The notes beneath the pieces were generated by a model, which was not told the DNA's origin, made no database searches, and worked only from the letters and a program-made list of their open reading frames with translations. A stretch of DNA of 64,000 nucleotides from ZC4RG30 sp963777735 (GTDB lineage: Bacteria > Pseudomonadota > Gammaproteobacteria > Steroidobacterales > Steroidobacteraceae). A program made the position numbers and the translations under genes. Within the stretch, counting starts at the first letter, position 1. Each line of letters opens with the position of its first letter. The stretch spans positions 62,001 to 126,000 of the forward strand of contig CAVZRQ010000008.1 in assembly GCA_963777735.1 (NCBI GenBank). The letters are read 5' to 3'. This document shows, piece after piece, positions 27,305 to 36,390 of the stretch.

Positions 27305-28384
27305 TCAGACCGATGCGGCCCGTCGCAGGCCGCGTTCCATGGTCGACAGTCCGCCCTTGAGCACATAGGCGTCGAAGCCTTTCTCCACCAGGATGAATGC
27401 CGCAGCCGAACTGCGCCGCCCGGTATCGCAGTAGACGATGTAGGGCTTGCTCTTGTCGAAGGCCGAGAGCTTCAGGCGGATGAAATACAGCGGCACGTTG
27501 ACAGCCGATTCGACCGCCAGGTTCTGGAACTCGGAGGGCAGCCGCACATCGAGCCAGACGCCACCCTTCTTCGCCACCAGCTGTTCGGCCTGCTCGGCAG
27601 TGACCCACTGCAGCAGCGGCTCGTTCATCAGCTCGCGGAAATCCTGCTTGTTCAGGCGCATCAGCACGCCATCGGTCTGCATCGTGACCGTGGCATTGCG
27701 CTTGGCCTCGGAGATCAGCGCCTCTTCGCCGAAGGTGTCGCCGACGGCGAGCTCCGCCAGCTTGATGCCGTCCTTGTTCAGCGGCGTTTCGCGCGTGACC
27801 ACGCAGCGGCCGCTGACGATGGCGTAGAAATAATCGCCTTCTGCGCCCTGGCGGATCACCACATCGCCGGCGCGGTAGGGCATGCGCTGCATGCGCATGA
27901 AGATGGCCTGGATGTTGGCGGGCGGGATGCGCTGCATGGCCCGGCTCTGCAGCAGGGTGGTCATCCAGTCGTCGCCTTCGGAATTCTGGAACTGCGACTG
28001 CAGCTCGGAGACCTCGTAGGTGCCCGTCTGGTCCCAGGTGATCATCACATCGAGCAGTTCGCTGTCGATGGAGAGATATTCCACCTGGTCCATCGCGCGG
28101 GCCGAGAACTCGCGCGGCAGCTTGGCGGAGATCGGATTGCGCGCTTCGGGTGTGCCACCCTTGATCACGCCGATGGTGCGGTCTTCCTCGCGCAGCTCGA
28201 CCGTGCCGGAAACGATCCAGATGGTGCGCTTCTCGGTATCGCCCTGCTTGAACAGCAGTCGGCCGGAATCCATTTCCCGGACGAAAACCTTGCGCGCCAG
28301 CGCCGCCTGGTTTTCCTTCTTCATGCCGTCGAGGGGCGCAAACTGACGCAGCAACGGCACGTCGACAGTGCGACCTTGGCTCAT
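27305..28384 (-). CDS. Cyclic-nucleotide-binding domain protein with C-terminal rhodanese domain
   Basis: 359 residues, cytosolic. Residues about 25-125 form a degenerate CNB-like domain (LLFKQGDTEKRTIWIVSGTV EL). Residues 150-250 form a well-kept CNB domain with GDVVIRQGAEGDYFYAIVSG and the phosphate-binding cassette FGEEALISEAKRNATVTM. Residues 265-350 are a rhodanese domain with WLDVRLPSEFQNLAVESAVN and the active-site loop VYCDTGRRSSAA, whose Cys would carry persulfide. There is no DNA-binding domain, so it is not a Crp regulator. Ligand-gated sulfurtransferase is the natural inference; the substrate is unknown. Confidence 0.85.
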   Translation of the reverse strand: MSQGRTVDVPLLRQFAPLDGMKKENQAALARKVFVREMDSGRLLFKQGDTEKRTIWIVSGTVELREEDRTIGVIKGGTPEARNPISAKLPREFSARAMDQVEYLSIDSELLDVMITWDQTGTYEVSELQSQFQNSEGDDWMTTLLQSRAMQRIPPANIQAIFMRMQRMPYRAGDVVIRQGAEGDYFYAIVSGRCVVTRETPLNKDGIKLAELAVGDTFGEEALISEAKRNATVTMQTDGVLMRLNKQDFRELMNEPLLQWVTAEQAEQLVAKKGGVWLDVRLPSEFQNLAVESAVNVPLYFIRLKLSAFDKSKPYIVYCDTGRRSSAAAFILVEKGFDAYVLKGGLSTMERGLRRAASV

Positions 28385-28441
28385 CGATTCGTCCGCTCCA
28401 TAAGATTGCCGCGCAGTGCCATGATTATCCGGGAAATAGTA

Positions 28442-30491
28442 TCACGCAGGGCGCAGGCCGGCCCAACCCGGGTCAGGCGTAAAGCGTGAACCGTGTTGCA
28501 GAGCGAGCTGTTGCAGCCGTGCTTGCAGGCGCTCTGGTCCCTCGCTGCTGGCCCATTGCAGGGGTCCACCCCGGAAGGGCGCAAAACCAGCGCCGAATAT
28601 CACACCCGCATCCACCAGATCCGCATCCGCCACGATGCCTTCGCGCAGGCAGGCGACGCTCTCGTTCGCCAGCGTGAGCATCAGCCGGTCGGTCAGGTCC
28701 TGCGACACCGCCGCTTCGTCCACCTGCAGCTTCACGGCCTTGCCATCCACCCATTTGTAGTAACCCTGACCGCTCTTGCGTCCCAGCTTGCGATCCGCCA
28801 CCAGCTGCTCGAGTCGCTTGAGCGGCAGCGGTGGCGTGCGGCCGATGGCCTGGCTGATGATCTCACCCACATGCTTGCAGACGTCGAGACCCACCACATC
28901 CGACAGCTCGATGGGCCCCATCGGCATGCCGAAGCGCGTGGCCGCCGCATCCACGACTTCCGGCGTCATGCCTTCCTCGACGGCAATCATCCCTTCCTGC
29001 ATGTAGGGGATCAGCACGCGGTTGACGAGGAAGCCCGGCGAACTGCGGCAGGGCAGAGGCAGTTTGTCGATGCGACGCACGAATGCCGCGGCGGCGGTCA
29101 TCACGTCAGCGCGGGTTTCCGGCCCGCGAATGATCTCCACCAGCGGCATCTGCGCAACCGGATTGAAGAAATGCAGGCCAACGAAGCGACCCGGATCCGC
29201 CATGCCTTCCGTCAGGGACTCCAGCACCAGGCTCGAGGTGTTGGTGGCCAGTATCGCGGTGGCCTTCATGCGCGGCAGCAGCGCGGCATAGAGGCTGCGT
29301 TTGGCTTCCAGATTCTCGAAGATGGCCTCGATGACCAGATCCGCATCGCCAACCCGGGCGCCTTCCACATCGGCCACCAGCCGCGATCTGGCAGCGGCCT
29401 GTTCGGCGTCACCGCGCGCCCGCTTCGCAAACAGCTCCGCCGCGCGCTGGATGGCCGGGGTTCACCTGCTCCAGGCTGCGATCCTGCAGGCTCACGTTGA
29501 AGCCGCGCAGCGCGCACCAGGCGGCGATGTCGCCGCCCATGATGCCTGCGCCCACCACGTGCACATTGCGGATGACCATGGCGTCCGCGGCCGGCCTGCC
29601 GCCCAGTCGCCTTCAGGCGATCCTGCAGCAGGAACACCCGCACCAGGTTGCGCGCCGTGCTGCTGCCAAACAGCTGCGCGATCGAGCTGGCCTCCGCGTC
29701 ATAGGCGGCGCGACCGCTGGCGCCGTGCTTCGACCACAGGTCGATGATGGCGTATGGCGCGGGGTAGTGATCGCGGCGCACGCGCGCGCTGACTTGTCGC
29801 AGCAGGGCGGGCGTAATGAAATTGCGCACCAGTGGCCAGGAGAGCGCGCGCTCGGTCAGCGCCGGCCGATGCGGCGCCGGCTTGTCGGAGAGCAGCTTTC
29901 TGCAGGCGGCATCGGCGCGGTCGGCGAGGCACCAGTGCATCGATGAGGCCGATCTTGAGGGCGCGGTCGCCCCGGATGTTCTTGCCCGTCAGCATCATGT
30001 CCATCGCGGCGCGTACGCCCAGCAGCCGCACGGCGCGCACGGTGCCGCCAAAACCCGGGTGTATGCCGAGCTGCACCTCCGGCAGGCCCAGCGTGAGCTT
30101 GCCGTCATCCACACCAACCCGATACCGGCAGGCCAGCGCAAGCTCCAGTCCGCCACCCAGCGCGAAGCCCTGCAGCAGCGCTACCGTGGGGCAGGGCAGT
30201 GCCGCGATCCGGTCGCACAGTCCCTGGCCCAGTCGGATGCTTCGCAGTGCGTCATCTGCCGTGGCAAAAGTCGTGAACTCGTTGATGTCGGCACCGGCAA
30301 TGAAGCCGCCGGCCTTGCCGGAACGGATGATGAGCCCTGCAGGTGGCGCACGCTCGATGCCATCCAGAGCGGTTGCCAGTTCCTGCAGCACGGCTGCACC
30401 CAGCGTGTTGGCCGACTTGCCGGGAATGTCGAGTGTCAGAACGCGCGACGCCGTCGGACTCCTTCACAATGGACCAGGCCGGATTGCTCAT
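28442..30491 (-). CDS. FadJ/FadB-like enoyl-CoA hydratase / 3-hydroxyacyl-CoA dehydrogenase, four frameshifts
   Basis: A fused beta-oxidation enzyme. The N-terminal hydratase has AGLIIRSGKAGGFIAGADIN, LQGFALGGGLELALACRYRV and LGLPEVQLGIHPGFGGTVRA. The dehydrogenase has VVGAGIMGGDIAAWCALRGF, then IEAIFENLEAKRSLYAALLP, ILATNTSSLVLESL, GLHFFNPVAQMPLVEIIRG and PGFLVNRVLIPYMQEG. Four one-base gains (near 29455, 29603, 29929 and 30440) split it; undoing them gives 681 residues without gaps. Upstream at 30491 it begins MSNPAWSIVKESDGVARL. Four bases separate it from the nuclease gene upstream. Several indels could mean real decay, but every piece keeps perfect family motifs. Confidence 0.85.
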
Positions 30492-30495
30492 GTTC

Positions 30496-31237
30496 TCAAC
30501 TCCTGCGGATGTTGAAGTCGCAGATGATCGGGCGGTGATCTGAAAGGCGGATATCGGGAACGCGGAAATCGGTGACTTCGATCTGGTCACTCACCAGCAC
30601 GAAATCCAGCTCGGCGCGCGGTGCCTTGGAAGGGTAGGTCGGCAGGCTCTTCAGGTTGGCGCTGCGTCAGCCGCGCGGCACGCATGAAAAGGTACAGCTC
30701 ATGCGTGCCCCAGAAGGTGTTGAAGTCACCCGCCACGATCACCGGCTTGGTGGCCTTCTCCACCAGTTCGTGCAGGTAGCGCAGCTGGTATTGCCGGTGC
30801 CGGTACTTGATCGACAGATGCACCAGGAACACGCAGACCTCTTCCAGCTCCAGCTCGATGATCAGGCGCTTGATGCCGGAATCGAAGTAGTGGAAGCGTT
30901 CGCCGTGCACGCGCGGTGCGGCCAGGAACGCATTCGCCTGCTTGCGCACGATGGGCAGGAAGTTGTTCATCGACGAGGCGCCGTACTTGCACTCGTAGGT
31001 TGAGTAGTGCCCGAGGCTCGTGGCGATGAACTCGGCCTGGTTCACCATGCCGGAGCGGATGGAGCCGGTGTCGATCTCGATCAGGCCGATGATGTCGGCG
31101 TCCTGGCTGCGCAGGAACTCGGTGAGCCCGGCCAGCACGCGACGGTTGCTGCGCAGGTAGCCGGCGCCAGGCAGTGGCAGATGAAAGCCCGGTCCGGTGC
31201 CTGTGGCATAGCGGATGTTGTAAACCACCAGACGCAA
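30496..31237 (-). CDS. Endonuclease/exonuclease/phosphatase-family protein, one frameshift
   Basis: About 246 residues of the EEP (DNase I/exonuclease III) fold. Metal and catalytic motifs: MRLVVYNIRYATG, IIGLIEIDTGSIRSG, VIVAGDFNTFWGTHEL and, after the frameshift, SDHRPIICDF. One extra base near 30665 shifts the C-terminus; corrected it reads LTSANLKSLPTYPSKAPRAE LDFVLVSDQIEV. There is no signal peptide. The family includes nucleases and phospholipases, and the substrate cannot be told from sequence. It lies four bases upstream of the FadJ-like gene, so they may be cotranscribed. Confidence 0.85.
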
Positions 31238-31301
31238 TTCGTACCCCGGCTAATCTGTAACAAAGCTAGTTTATCGGGTGTTGGGGTACACTGGGCTGCG
31301 T

Positions 31302-31781
31302 ATGTCGCAACAAGCTCCCATCCGCGTGTTCGTCACGCATGCCTGGCAGGATTCGGACGACTATTCCCAGTTGTTCGAATACCTCGAAAGCGCCCGCAAT
31401 TTCTTCTACCGCAATACCGGCACGCCAGACAAACCCCCGGCCTCCGGCGCAACGGAGGCTGTGCGTGATGACCTGCGCCGGCAGATAGACGCGGCGGAAA
31501 TCGTCATCGCGCTGGCCAGCCTGTATGCCGTGCAACCGGACCTCATGATCTTCCAGATGAACTACGCCAAGTCGCAGCGCAAGCCGGTGCTGTTGCTGCG
31601 GCCATTCGGCTCGAAGCAGGAGCTGCCGAAACTGCTCACCGAGCGTGCGGATGAAAGCAGCGAGTGGGAGGAGCGCGGCCTGGTCGATGCCGTCCGCCGC
31701 CTGGCGCGCCACGAAAACACGGCTCGCTACGATACGATTGAATTCAATCCGGAAGACTTCCGGGACTTCAAGCTCGACTGA
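31302..31781 (+). CDS. TIR-like domain protein (DUF1863/ThsB-type fold)
   Basis: 159 residues, a single domain. It starts MSQQAPIRVFVTHAWQDSDD YSQLFEYL, followed by YRNTGTPDKPPASGATEAVR, LRRQIDAAEIVIALASLYAV and YAKSQRKPVLLLRPFG, matching the TIR-like family. The position where NADase TIR domains carry a catalytic Glu reads PDLMIFQMNYAKS, with no Glu, so NAD cleavage is doubtful. ThsB-type proteins act in Thoeris phage defence with a ThsA effector, but no effector gene lies next to it. The start at 31302 is preferred over 31278 because the domain begins right after. It abuts the convergent 31782 gene. Confidence 0.7.
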   Translation: MSQQAPIRVFVTHAWQDSDDYSQLFEYLESARNFFYRNTGTPDKPPASGATEAVRDDLRRQIDAAEIVIALASLYAVQPDLMIFQMNYAKSQRKPVLLLRPFGSKQELPKLLTERADESSEWEERGLVDAVRRLARHENTARYDTIEFNPEDFRDFKLD

Positions 31782-32156
31782 TCAGCCTTCGGCGGCAAAC
31801 AGCTGCACGATCGGCGTGGTTGCGGAGTTGCGCACGCTGCGTCTTGCCGTGCCAGCAGAGACTTCCGTCCTTGCCAGAGTGGCGAATACACGCACCACCA
31901 TGGCGGCGTAGTGACCTGCCTCATCGTTCGACATCTTGCGAACGGAAGCGCGGATCACGCTTTCGCGGGGCAGGGGGCGTTCACGATGCATGGCCGCACA
32001 CAGTGCGGCAAACTCGTTGCGCACACCGTCGGGCAGATCTTCTGCTTCCACTTCCACCAGATGCGATGCATAAGCATCGGCGAGTCGATCCTTGATCGAC
32101 CCATCCTGCGAAAGGCGGATGGCAGCGCGTTGCAGCAGTTCAAGTGTGTTGTTCAT
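31782..32156 (-). CDS. Conserved small protein of unknown function
   Basis: 124 residues beginning MNNTLELLQRAAIRLSQDGS IKDRLADAYASHLVEVEAED LP. Helical, acidic in the first half, with VRNEFAALCAAMHRERPLPR and GHYAAMVVRVFATLARTE. No signal peptide, membrane segment or catalytic motif. I do not recognise a family. Its stop lies one base from the stop of the TIR-like gene on the other strand. Codon use matches its neighbours. Confidence 0.65.
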   Translation of the reverse strand: MNNTLELLQRAAIRLSQDGSIKDRLADAYASHLVEVEAEDLPDGVRNEFAALCAAMHRERPLPRESVIRASVRKMSNDEAGHYAAMVVRVFATLARTEVSAGTARRSVRNSATTPIVQLFAAEG

Positions 32157-32705
32157 CTGGATCTCATCCTGCCGACTTCATGTGAAGGTCTTGTTATGGA
32201 TGCAACCTCAAGTAACGCATTAAGGCTGCACCAGCAGAACCTCGTGCAGAGTCAATGAGGTACGCATGAAATATACACCTCTACCGCAATCACGCAAATC
32301 GGAAATCCGTGGTGGAAGGTCGGGACGGCCGGCGCGGAGGGAAATTCCGGTCCTGTGTCTCTGATCATGATAATCAGTCGAGAAAAATTTTGTAAATACA
32401 TGTTTCTTAATAGGAAACATGCTTCTTCAGTTGCCGTCATCCTGAATAAACTGGCCGGCAGCCGTAAATCCAGAATTGCCGCGATGTTCGTCTGTCAGTC
32501 GCGACAACTCCACTCGCTGGTTGTCGTTGATTCTTGACAGGTTGTGAGCTGCAACGTGATCGCGTGTAGTGCTCGCGACATCGGAATGCCGGTCGTGCAT
32601 TTCCGATAACCCTTCCCAAGGACGGTGATTTCTTCAGCAGGGGCCTGTGCCTGTTGTGGACGCGTTTGCCTGCGATTTGTACCCCGTCGATTACTGGAGT
32701 GAACA
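32157..32705. other. 549-base intergenic region with AT-rich core
   Basis: No convincing gene on either strand. The centre (about 32350-32450) is noticeably AT-rich for this genome and contains two inverted repeats: CTGAT/ATCAG at 32361-32377 and the longer one at 32399-32421. A perfect -35 TTGACA occurs at 32534-32539 without a good -10 at normal spacing. A GGAG six bases before the ATG at 32706 serves the downstream secreted protein. The rest is unremarkable. Confidence 0.55.
32399..32421. repeat. Inverted repeat CATGTTTC-N7-GAAACATG
   Basis: Two perfect 8-base arms separated by TTAATAG, in an AT-rich patch of the intergenic region. It could be a regulator binding site for the secreted-protein gene 285 bases downstream or a small hairpin. 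There is no T tract, so it is not a typical terminator. Confidence 0.5.
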
Positions 32706-33881
32706 ATGATCAGCATCCGAGCATTCGGTCCTGCGATTTTCCTGCTGCTGGCGCTGTCCAGCGCTCCCGCCACGGCGGCCACGAACGTGGCACCGGTGAT
32801 CACTGGTTCGCCTGCGACCTCGGTGGTGGCGGGGGCGCGCTACCGGTTCCGTCCTGTCGCGAGCGATGCCAATCGCGATCGGATCCGGTTCCGCATCACC
32901 GGTAAACCTTCCTGGGGCACCTTCAGTCGTTACACCGGGGAGTTCACGGGCATTGCACCCGCCGGTCTCAATGCGACTTTCTCGAATATCGTGGTGTCCG
33001 CGAGTGACGGCAGGCTGTCGTCGTCCCTGCCGCCATTTTCCATCCGCGTCACCAGTGGCGTGGCCAATGCTGCACCGACGATTTCGGGAAGCCCGGCGAC
33101 CAGCGTCCAGTCATCCGGGGTGTACAGCTTCAAGCCCACTGCCAGCGATGCCAATGGTGACCCACTGACCTTCAGCATCCAGAACAAGCCCGCCTGGGCT
33201 GCATTCAATGCGGCCACCGGCCAGGTTTCGGGCACCGCGCCATCGGTCGCGAGCACCAGCGCGGGTATCGTCATCAGCGTGAGTGATGGCAAATTGTCCA
33301 CGGCGTTACCCACGTTCGCGATCAACGTCCTGGCGTCGGCAAGCAACACAGCACCAACGATTTCAGGCGCTCCGGCGACCAGTGTGCAGACGACCGCTGC
33401 CTACAGCTTCCGGCCGACAGCTGCCGACGCCAACGGCGACGCGCTGTCATTCAGCATCCAGAACAAGCCATCCTGGGCGAGCTTCAGTGTGGCAACCGGG
33501 CAGTTGTCCGGCACAACGCCAGCCACATCTACTGCAAACCCGGGCATTGTCATCAGCGTGAGCGACGGTAAGGTGGCGTCTGCACTGCCTGCATTCACGA
33601 TCAATGTCACGGCGCCCACTTCGGGGACTGCCTCGCTCGGCTGGTCGCCGCCCACACAGAACACGGATGGCAGCGCGCTGACCGACCTGGCTGGCTACCG
33701 CCTGTATTTCGGCAGCAGCCCGGCATCCCTGACGCAGGTAATGGCGATTTCAGGGGCCGCGACCACCACCCACGTGGTGACGAATCTCAGCGCGGGAACC
33801 TGGTACTTCGCATTGACGGCCCGCACCAGCGCAGGAGTGGAAAGTGCCATGTCGACTATCGTGTCGAAAGCCATTCCATGA
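32706..33881 (+). CDS. Secreted protein with three Ig-like (He_PIG/cadherin-like) repeats and a fibronectin-III-like end
   Basis: 391 residues. A signal peptide (residues 1-25, ending ATAA) is followed by three tandem domains of about 95 residues, each starting APxISGSPATSV and containing a DANGD...FSIQNKP..W.F..ATGQ.SGT motif and an ISVSDGK strand (about 29-116, 122-213, 217-306). The C-terminal 80 residues resemble a fibronectin type III domain (GYRLYFGSSPASLTQV, WYFALTARTSAGVES). No GlyGly-CTERM, LPXTG or other sorting tail. Such proteins bind carbohydrates or other surfaces; the ligand is unknown. GGAG lies just before the ATG. Confidence 0.82.
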   Translation: MISIRAFGPAIFLLLALSSAPATAATNVAPVITGSPATSVVAGARYRFRPVASDANRDRIRFRITGKPSWGTFSRYTGEFTGIAPAGLNATFSNIVVSASDGRLSSSLPPFSIRVTSGVANAAPTISGSPATSVQSSGVYSFKPTASDANGDPLTFSIQNKPAWAAFNAATGQVSGTAPSVASTSAGIVISVSDGKLSTALPTFAINVLASASNTAPTISGAPATSVQTTAAYSFRPTAADANGDALSFSIQNKPSWASFSVATGQLSGTTPATSTANPGIVISVSDGKVASALPAFTINVTAPTSGTASLGWSPPTQNTDGSALTDLAGYRLYFGSSPASLTQVMAISGAATTTHVVTNLSAGTWYFALTARTSAGVESAMSTIVSKAIP

Positions 33882-33913
33882 GCGTTGGCAGGCGGGAAAC
33901 GGTCGACAGGTGA

Positions 33914-35155
33914 TCAGCCAGCCGCCAGCAGGAGCAATGTCAGGCTGGCGGCTGCCGTCATCAGGGCCAGGCCCGTACCAACGCGCCAGCCATAGCCGGT
34001 GCCGCCACTGATGAATGCCAGCACCGTCTTGGCCACGGAACTCACCAGCAACAGCAGCATCAGGCCCCAGCTGGCCGTGGCAGCCGGCAGCTGGTTGTCG
34101 ACTGACAATTGCGCAATGCTGGCCGCCGCCGCTTGCAGCTCGGCCAGCGCAACGGTAGCGGAGGCGATCAGTACACCGGCACTGCCAAACTGGCGCTGCA
34201 ACCAGGCTGATACCAGCAGCAGCAGCCCCATCACGGCGGCGAGCATCAGGGCATGACTGAGCTTGAAGGCTTGCGAAGGACCGGAGTCCGGCAGGCTGGC
34301 GGTGGAATCGCGACGGATTACGCCAGCCCCCGCTACCAGCAGCAACACGACGCCGGCCGCACTCAGTGGCAAGGCGACAGCCGCCAGTAACCGAGGCGCA
34401 GCCGCAGCCACTACGGCGGCAAACAACACCAGTGAACCCAGGTTGGCGAACAATGCGCCCGCTGCGGCAGGCGCCACCTGTTCGGGTGTGGCCTTGGCCC
34501 GATGCCCGAACCCAGCTACGGCCGCCGTCGACGATGCAAAGCCGGACAGGAATCCCGCCAGGGGCAAACCCCACCGGGCGCCAAGCGTGCGCAAGGCCAG
34601 CTGGCCCGCCATGCCTACCGCCAGGATAAGCACGACCATGCGCCACAGCCTGGAGGGCACCAGCACGCCCCATGGATCAACGGCCACATCGGGAAGCACT
34701 GGCAGCACAACCAGGGCGGCACCGGCCAGCAGCAGGCCATCACGCAGTTCCTGCTCGCTGAGCCAATGGCGCACCAACTGATGCAATGGGCCTTTCGCGA
34801 ACAGCACGCCCGCGACAATCACCGCAAGCCCGGCTGCAATGCCAGGGTGCGAGTTGGCCAGGGCGGCCAGCAACGCGGTGACCGGCAAGGCCACTTCGCC
34901 TGTCAGCCCCGGATCGATGGCGGCTGTCCGGATGTAGCTCGCCACACCCAACGCTCCCAGCACCAGCAGTACGGCAATGAACACAGCCAGACCCAGCGCG
35001 ATGCCGACCGAACCCGCCAGCGCGACCAGCACGTGTGTGCGCACGCCGGCCACAGATTGCTGGGGATCAGGCTGTGCGCGCTCCCTCACCGCGCCGATCA
35101 GCAGGCCGATGCCGATTGCCGATGCCAGGCCATGCAGCGAAATGACGGTATCCAT
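33914..35155 (-). CDS. MgtC/SapB-type membrane protein with DUF4010 domain
   Basis: 413 residues and about 12 membrane helices. The N-terminal MgtC-like part has SAIGIGLLIGAVRERA and GVRTHVLVALAGSVGIAL. The C-terminal DUF4010 part has GFLSGFASSTAAVAGFGHRA, GALFANLGSLVLFAAVVAAA and FISGGTGYGWRVGTGLALM. It is an inner-membrane protein. MgtC relatives are tied to magnesium stress, but for the DUF4010 type the function is not established. Monocistronic; converges on the secreted protein gene. Confidence 0.85.
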   Translation of the reverse strand: MDTVISLHGLASAIGIGLLIGAVRERAQPDPQQSVAGVRTHVLVALAGSVGIALGLAVFIAVLLVLGALGVASYIRTAAIDPGLTGEVALPVTALLAALANSHPGIAAGLAVIVAGVLFAKGPLHQLVRHWLSEQELRDGLLLAGAALVVLPVLPDVAVDPWGVLVPSRLWRMVVLILAVGMAGQLALRTLGARWGLPLAGFLSGFASSTAAVAGFGHRAKATPEQVAPAAAGALFANLGSLVLFAAVVAAAAPRLLAAVALPLSAAGVVLLLVAGAGVIRRDSTASLPDSGPSQAFKLSHALMLAAVMGLLLLVSAWLQRQFGSAGVLIASATVALAELQAAAASIAQLSVDNQLPAATASWGLMLLLLVSSVAKTVLAFISGGTGYGWRVGTGLALMTAAASLTLLLLAAG

Positions 35156-35301
35156 GCACGCAATGTTACGCGGCAGGCAGCCGTTGTGCCTTGCGGGTGC
35201 CGATGATTATTACCCTTTGAGGGACGATACGTGCCTGCGCTAACATGGAGGGCGCGACACCGATGCTCGCACCAATAACAACAATGAATGGGGGAGTGTC
35301 C

Positions 35302-36390
35302 ATGACCGAAGTGCCTGCCCAGGCTTCTGCGGAGCGCGAGATACCACTGGAGTTCCGTGCCAGCGGTGGTGAGTATTTCCGCATCTGGATCGTGAACCTG
35401 CTGTTGACGATCGTGACGCTGGGTATTTACTCAGCCTGGGCGAAGGTTCGGCGCCTGCGCTATTTCTATGGCAGCACTTCGCTGGACGGCAGCAGTTTCG
35501 AATATCACGGCCAGCCGATTGCCATCCTCAAGGGTCGGCTGATTGCCCTGTTCGTCTACCTGCTGATTGCCGTTCTCGGGCAGATGAATCCGGTGATCAA
35601 TATCGCGCTGGCGCCGCTCATCCTATTCGGGTTGCCCTGGATCATCATGCGCGCACGCCTGTTCCAGATGCGCATGACATCCTGGCGCGGTCTGCGTTTC
35701 AATTTCCACGGCGGTTATGGCGGCGCGCTGGGTGCGTTCATCGGCTGGCCATTTCTCGCCGCGCTGACCCTCTTCGTGCTGTGGCCAGTGGCGCTGTGGA
35801 AGCAGGTCAATTACCTGGTGCACAACAATGCCTATGGGTCGCAGCGCTTCACGTTTGTGTCCACCAAAGGTTCGTACTATCGCTTCTGCCTGATCGGGCT
35901 GGCATTCACGATCGGGGTGTTCGCCTGCATTGCTGTCATCCTGTGGATGCTGCTGGGCTCCGTGTTCGTGGCCCGGACACTCACCACGGAAGGCGCAGAC
36001 CCGACGGATGTCCTCCGGATCCTGCTGTCGGGCAGGTTCATCCTCTCGGTGGTCGTTTACATCATCGGTTTCATGCTGGTAACCGCCTATTTCCGTTCCA
36101 GGATGCTCAATACCTCCATTGGCGGCATGCAGGTCGGCCCGCACCGGGTGTACTCGCGCCTCGCAATCTGGCCGATGTTCTTCATCCTGCTGACCAACTT
36201 CCTGGCCATGATCGTGACGTTGGGATTGTTCTTTCCGTGGGCCAAGGTCCGTTCGATGCGCTACCAGCTGGCCAACACCGGCGTGATCGCGAACGGCGAC
36301 TTGAACCAGTTCGTTGCGGAAGCAAACCAGGGTGTCAGTGCCATTGGTGAGGAAGTCAGCGACATCTTCGACATCGACTTCGGCTTCTGA
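35302..36390 (+). CDS. DUF898 (YjgN-family) inner-membrane protein
   Basis: 362 residues with two similar halves, each with a 'LGIYSAWAKVRRLRYFYGST' or 'LGLFFPWAKVRSMRYQLANT' motif, and about six helices. This duplicated layout is that of DUF898/YjgN. The start at 35302 has a strong GGGGGAG eight bases upstream; the frame extends to 35245. It is followed by an M48 protease gene overlapping by one base (TGATG), a pairing seen in other proteobacteria. Function unknown; the coupling suggests the two work together in the membrane. Confidence 0.85.
   Translation: MTEVPAQASAEREIPLEFRASGGEYFRIWIVNLLLTIVTLGIYSAWAKVRRLRYFYGSTSLDGSSFEYHGQPIAILKGRLIALFVYLLIAVLGQMNPVINIALAPLILFGLPWIIMRARLFQMRMTSWRGLRFNFHGGYGGALGAFIGWPFLAALTLFVLWPVALWKQVNYLVHNNAYGSQRFTFVSTKGSYYRFCLIGLAFTIGVFACIAVILWMLLGSVFVARTLTTEGADPTDVLRILLSGRFILSVVVYIIGFMLVTAYFRSRMLNTSIGGMQVGPHRVYSRLAIWPMFFILLTNFLAMIVTLGLFFPWAKVRSMRYQLANTGVIANGDLNQFVAEANQGVSAIGEEVSDIFDIDFGF

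Noticed and set aside
32534..32570. A sigma-70 promoter at TTGACA 32534
   Set aside because: No acceptable -10 at 15-19 bases; TGTAGT is 25 bases away.
33800..33881. A GlyGly-CTERM tail on the Ig-like protein as rhombosortase substrate
   Set aside because: The protein ends ...STIVSKAIP with no Gly-rich motif, helix or basic end.
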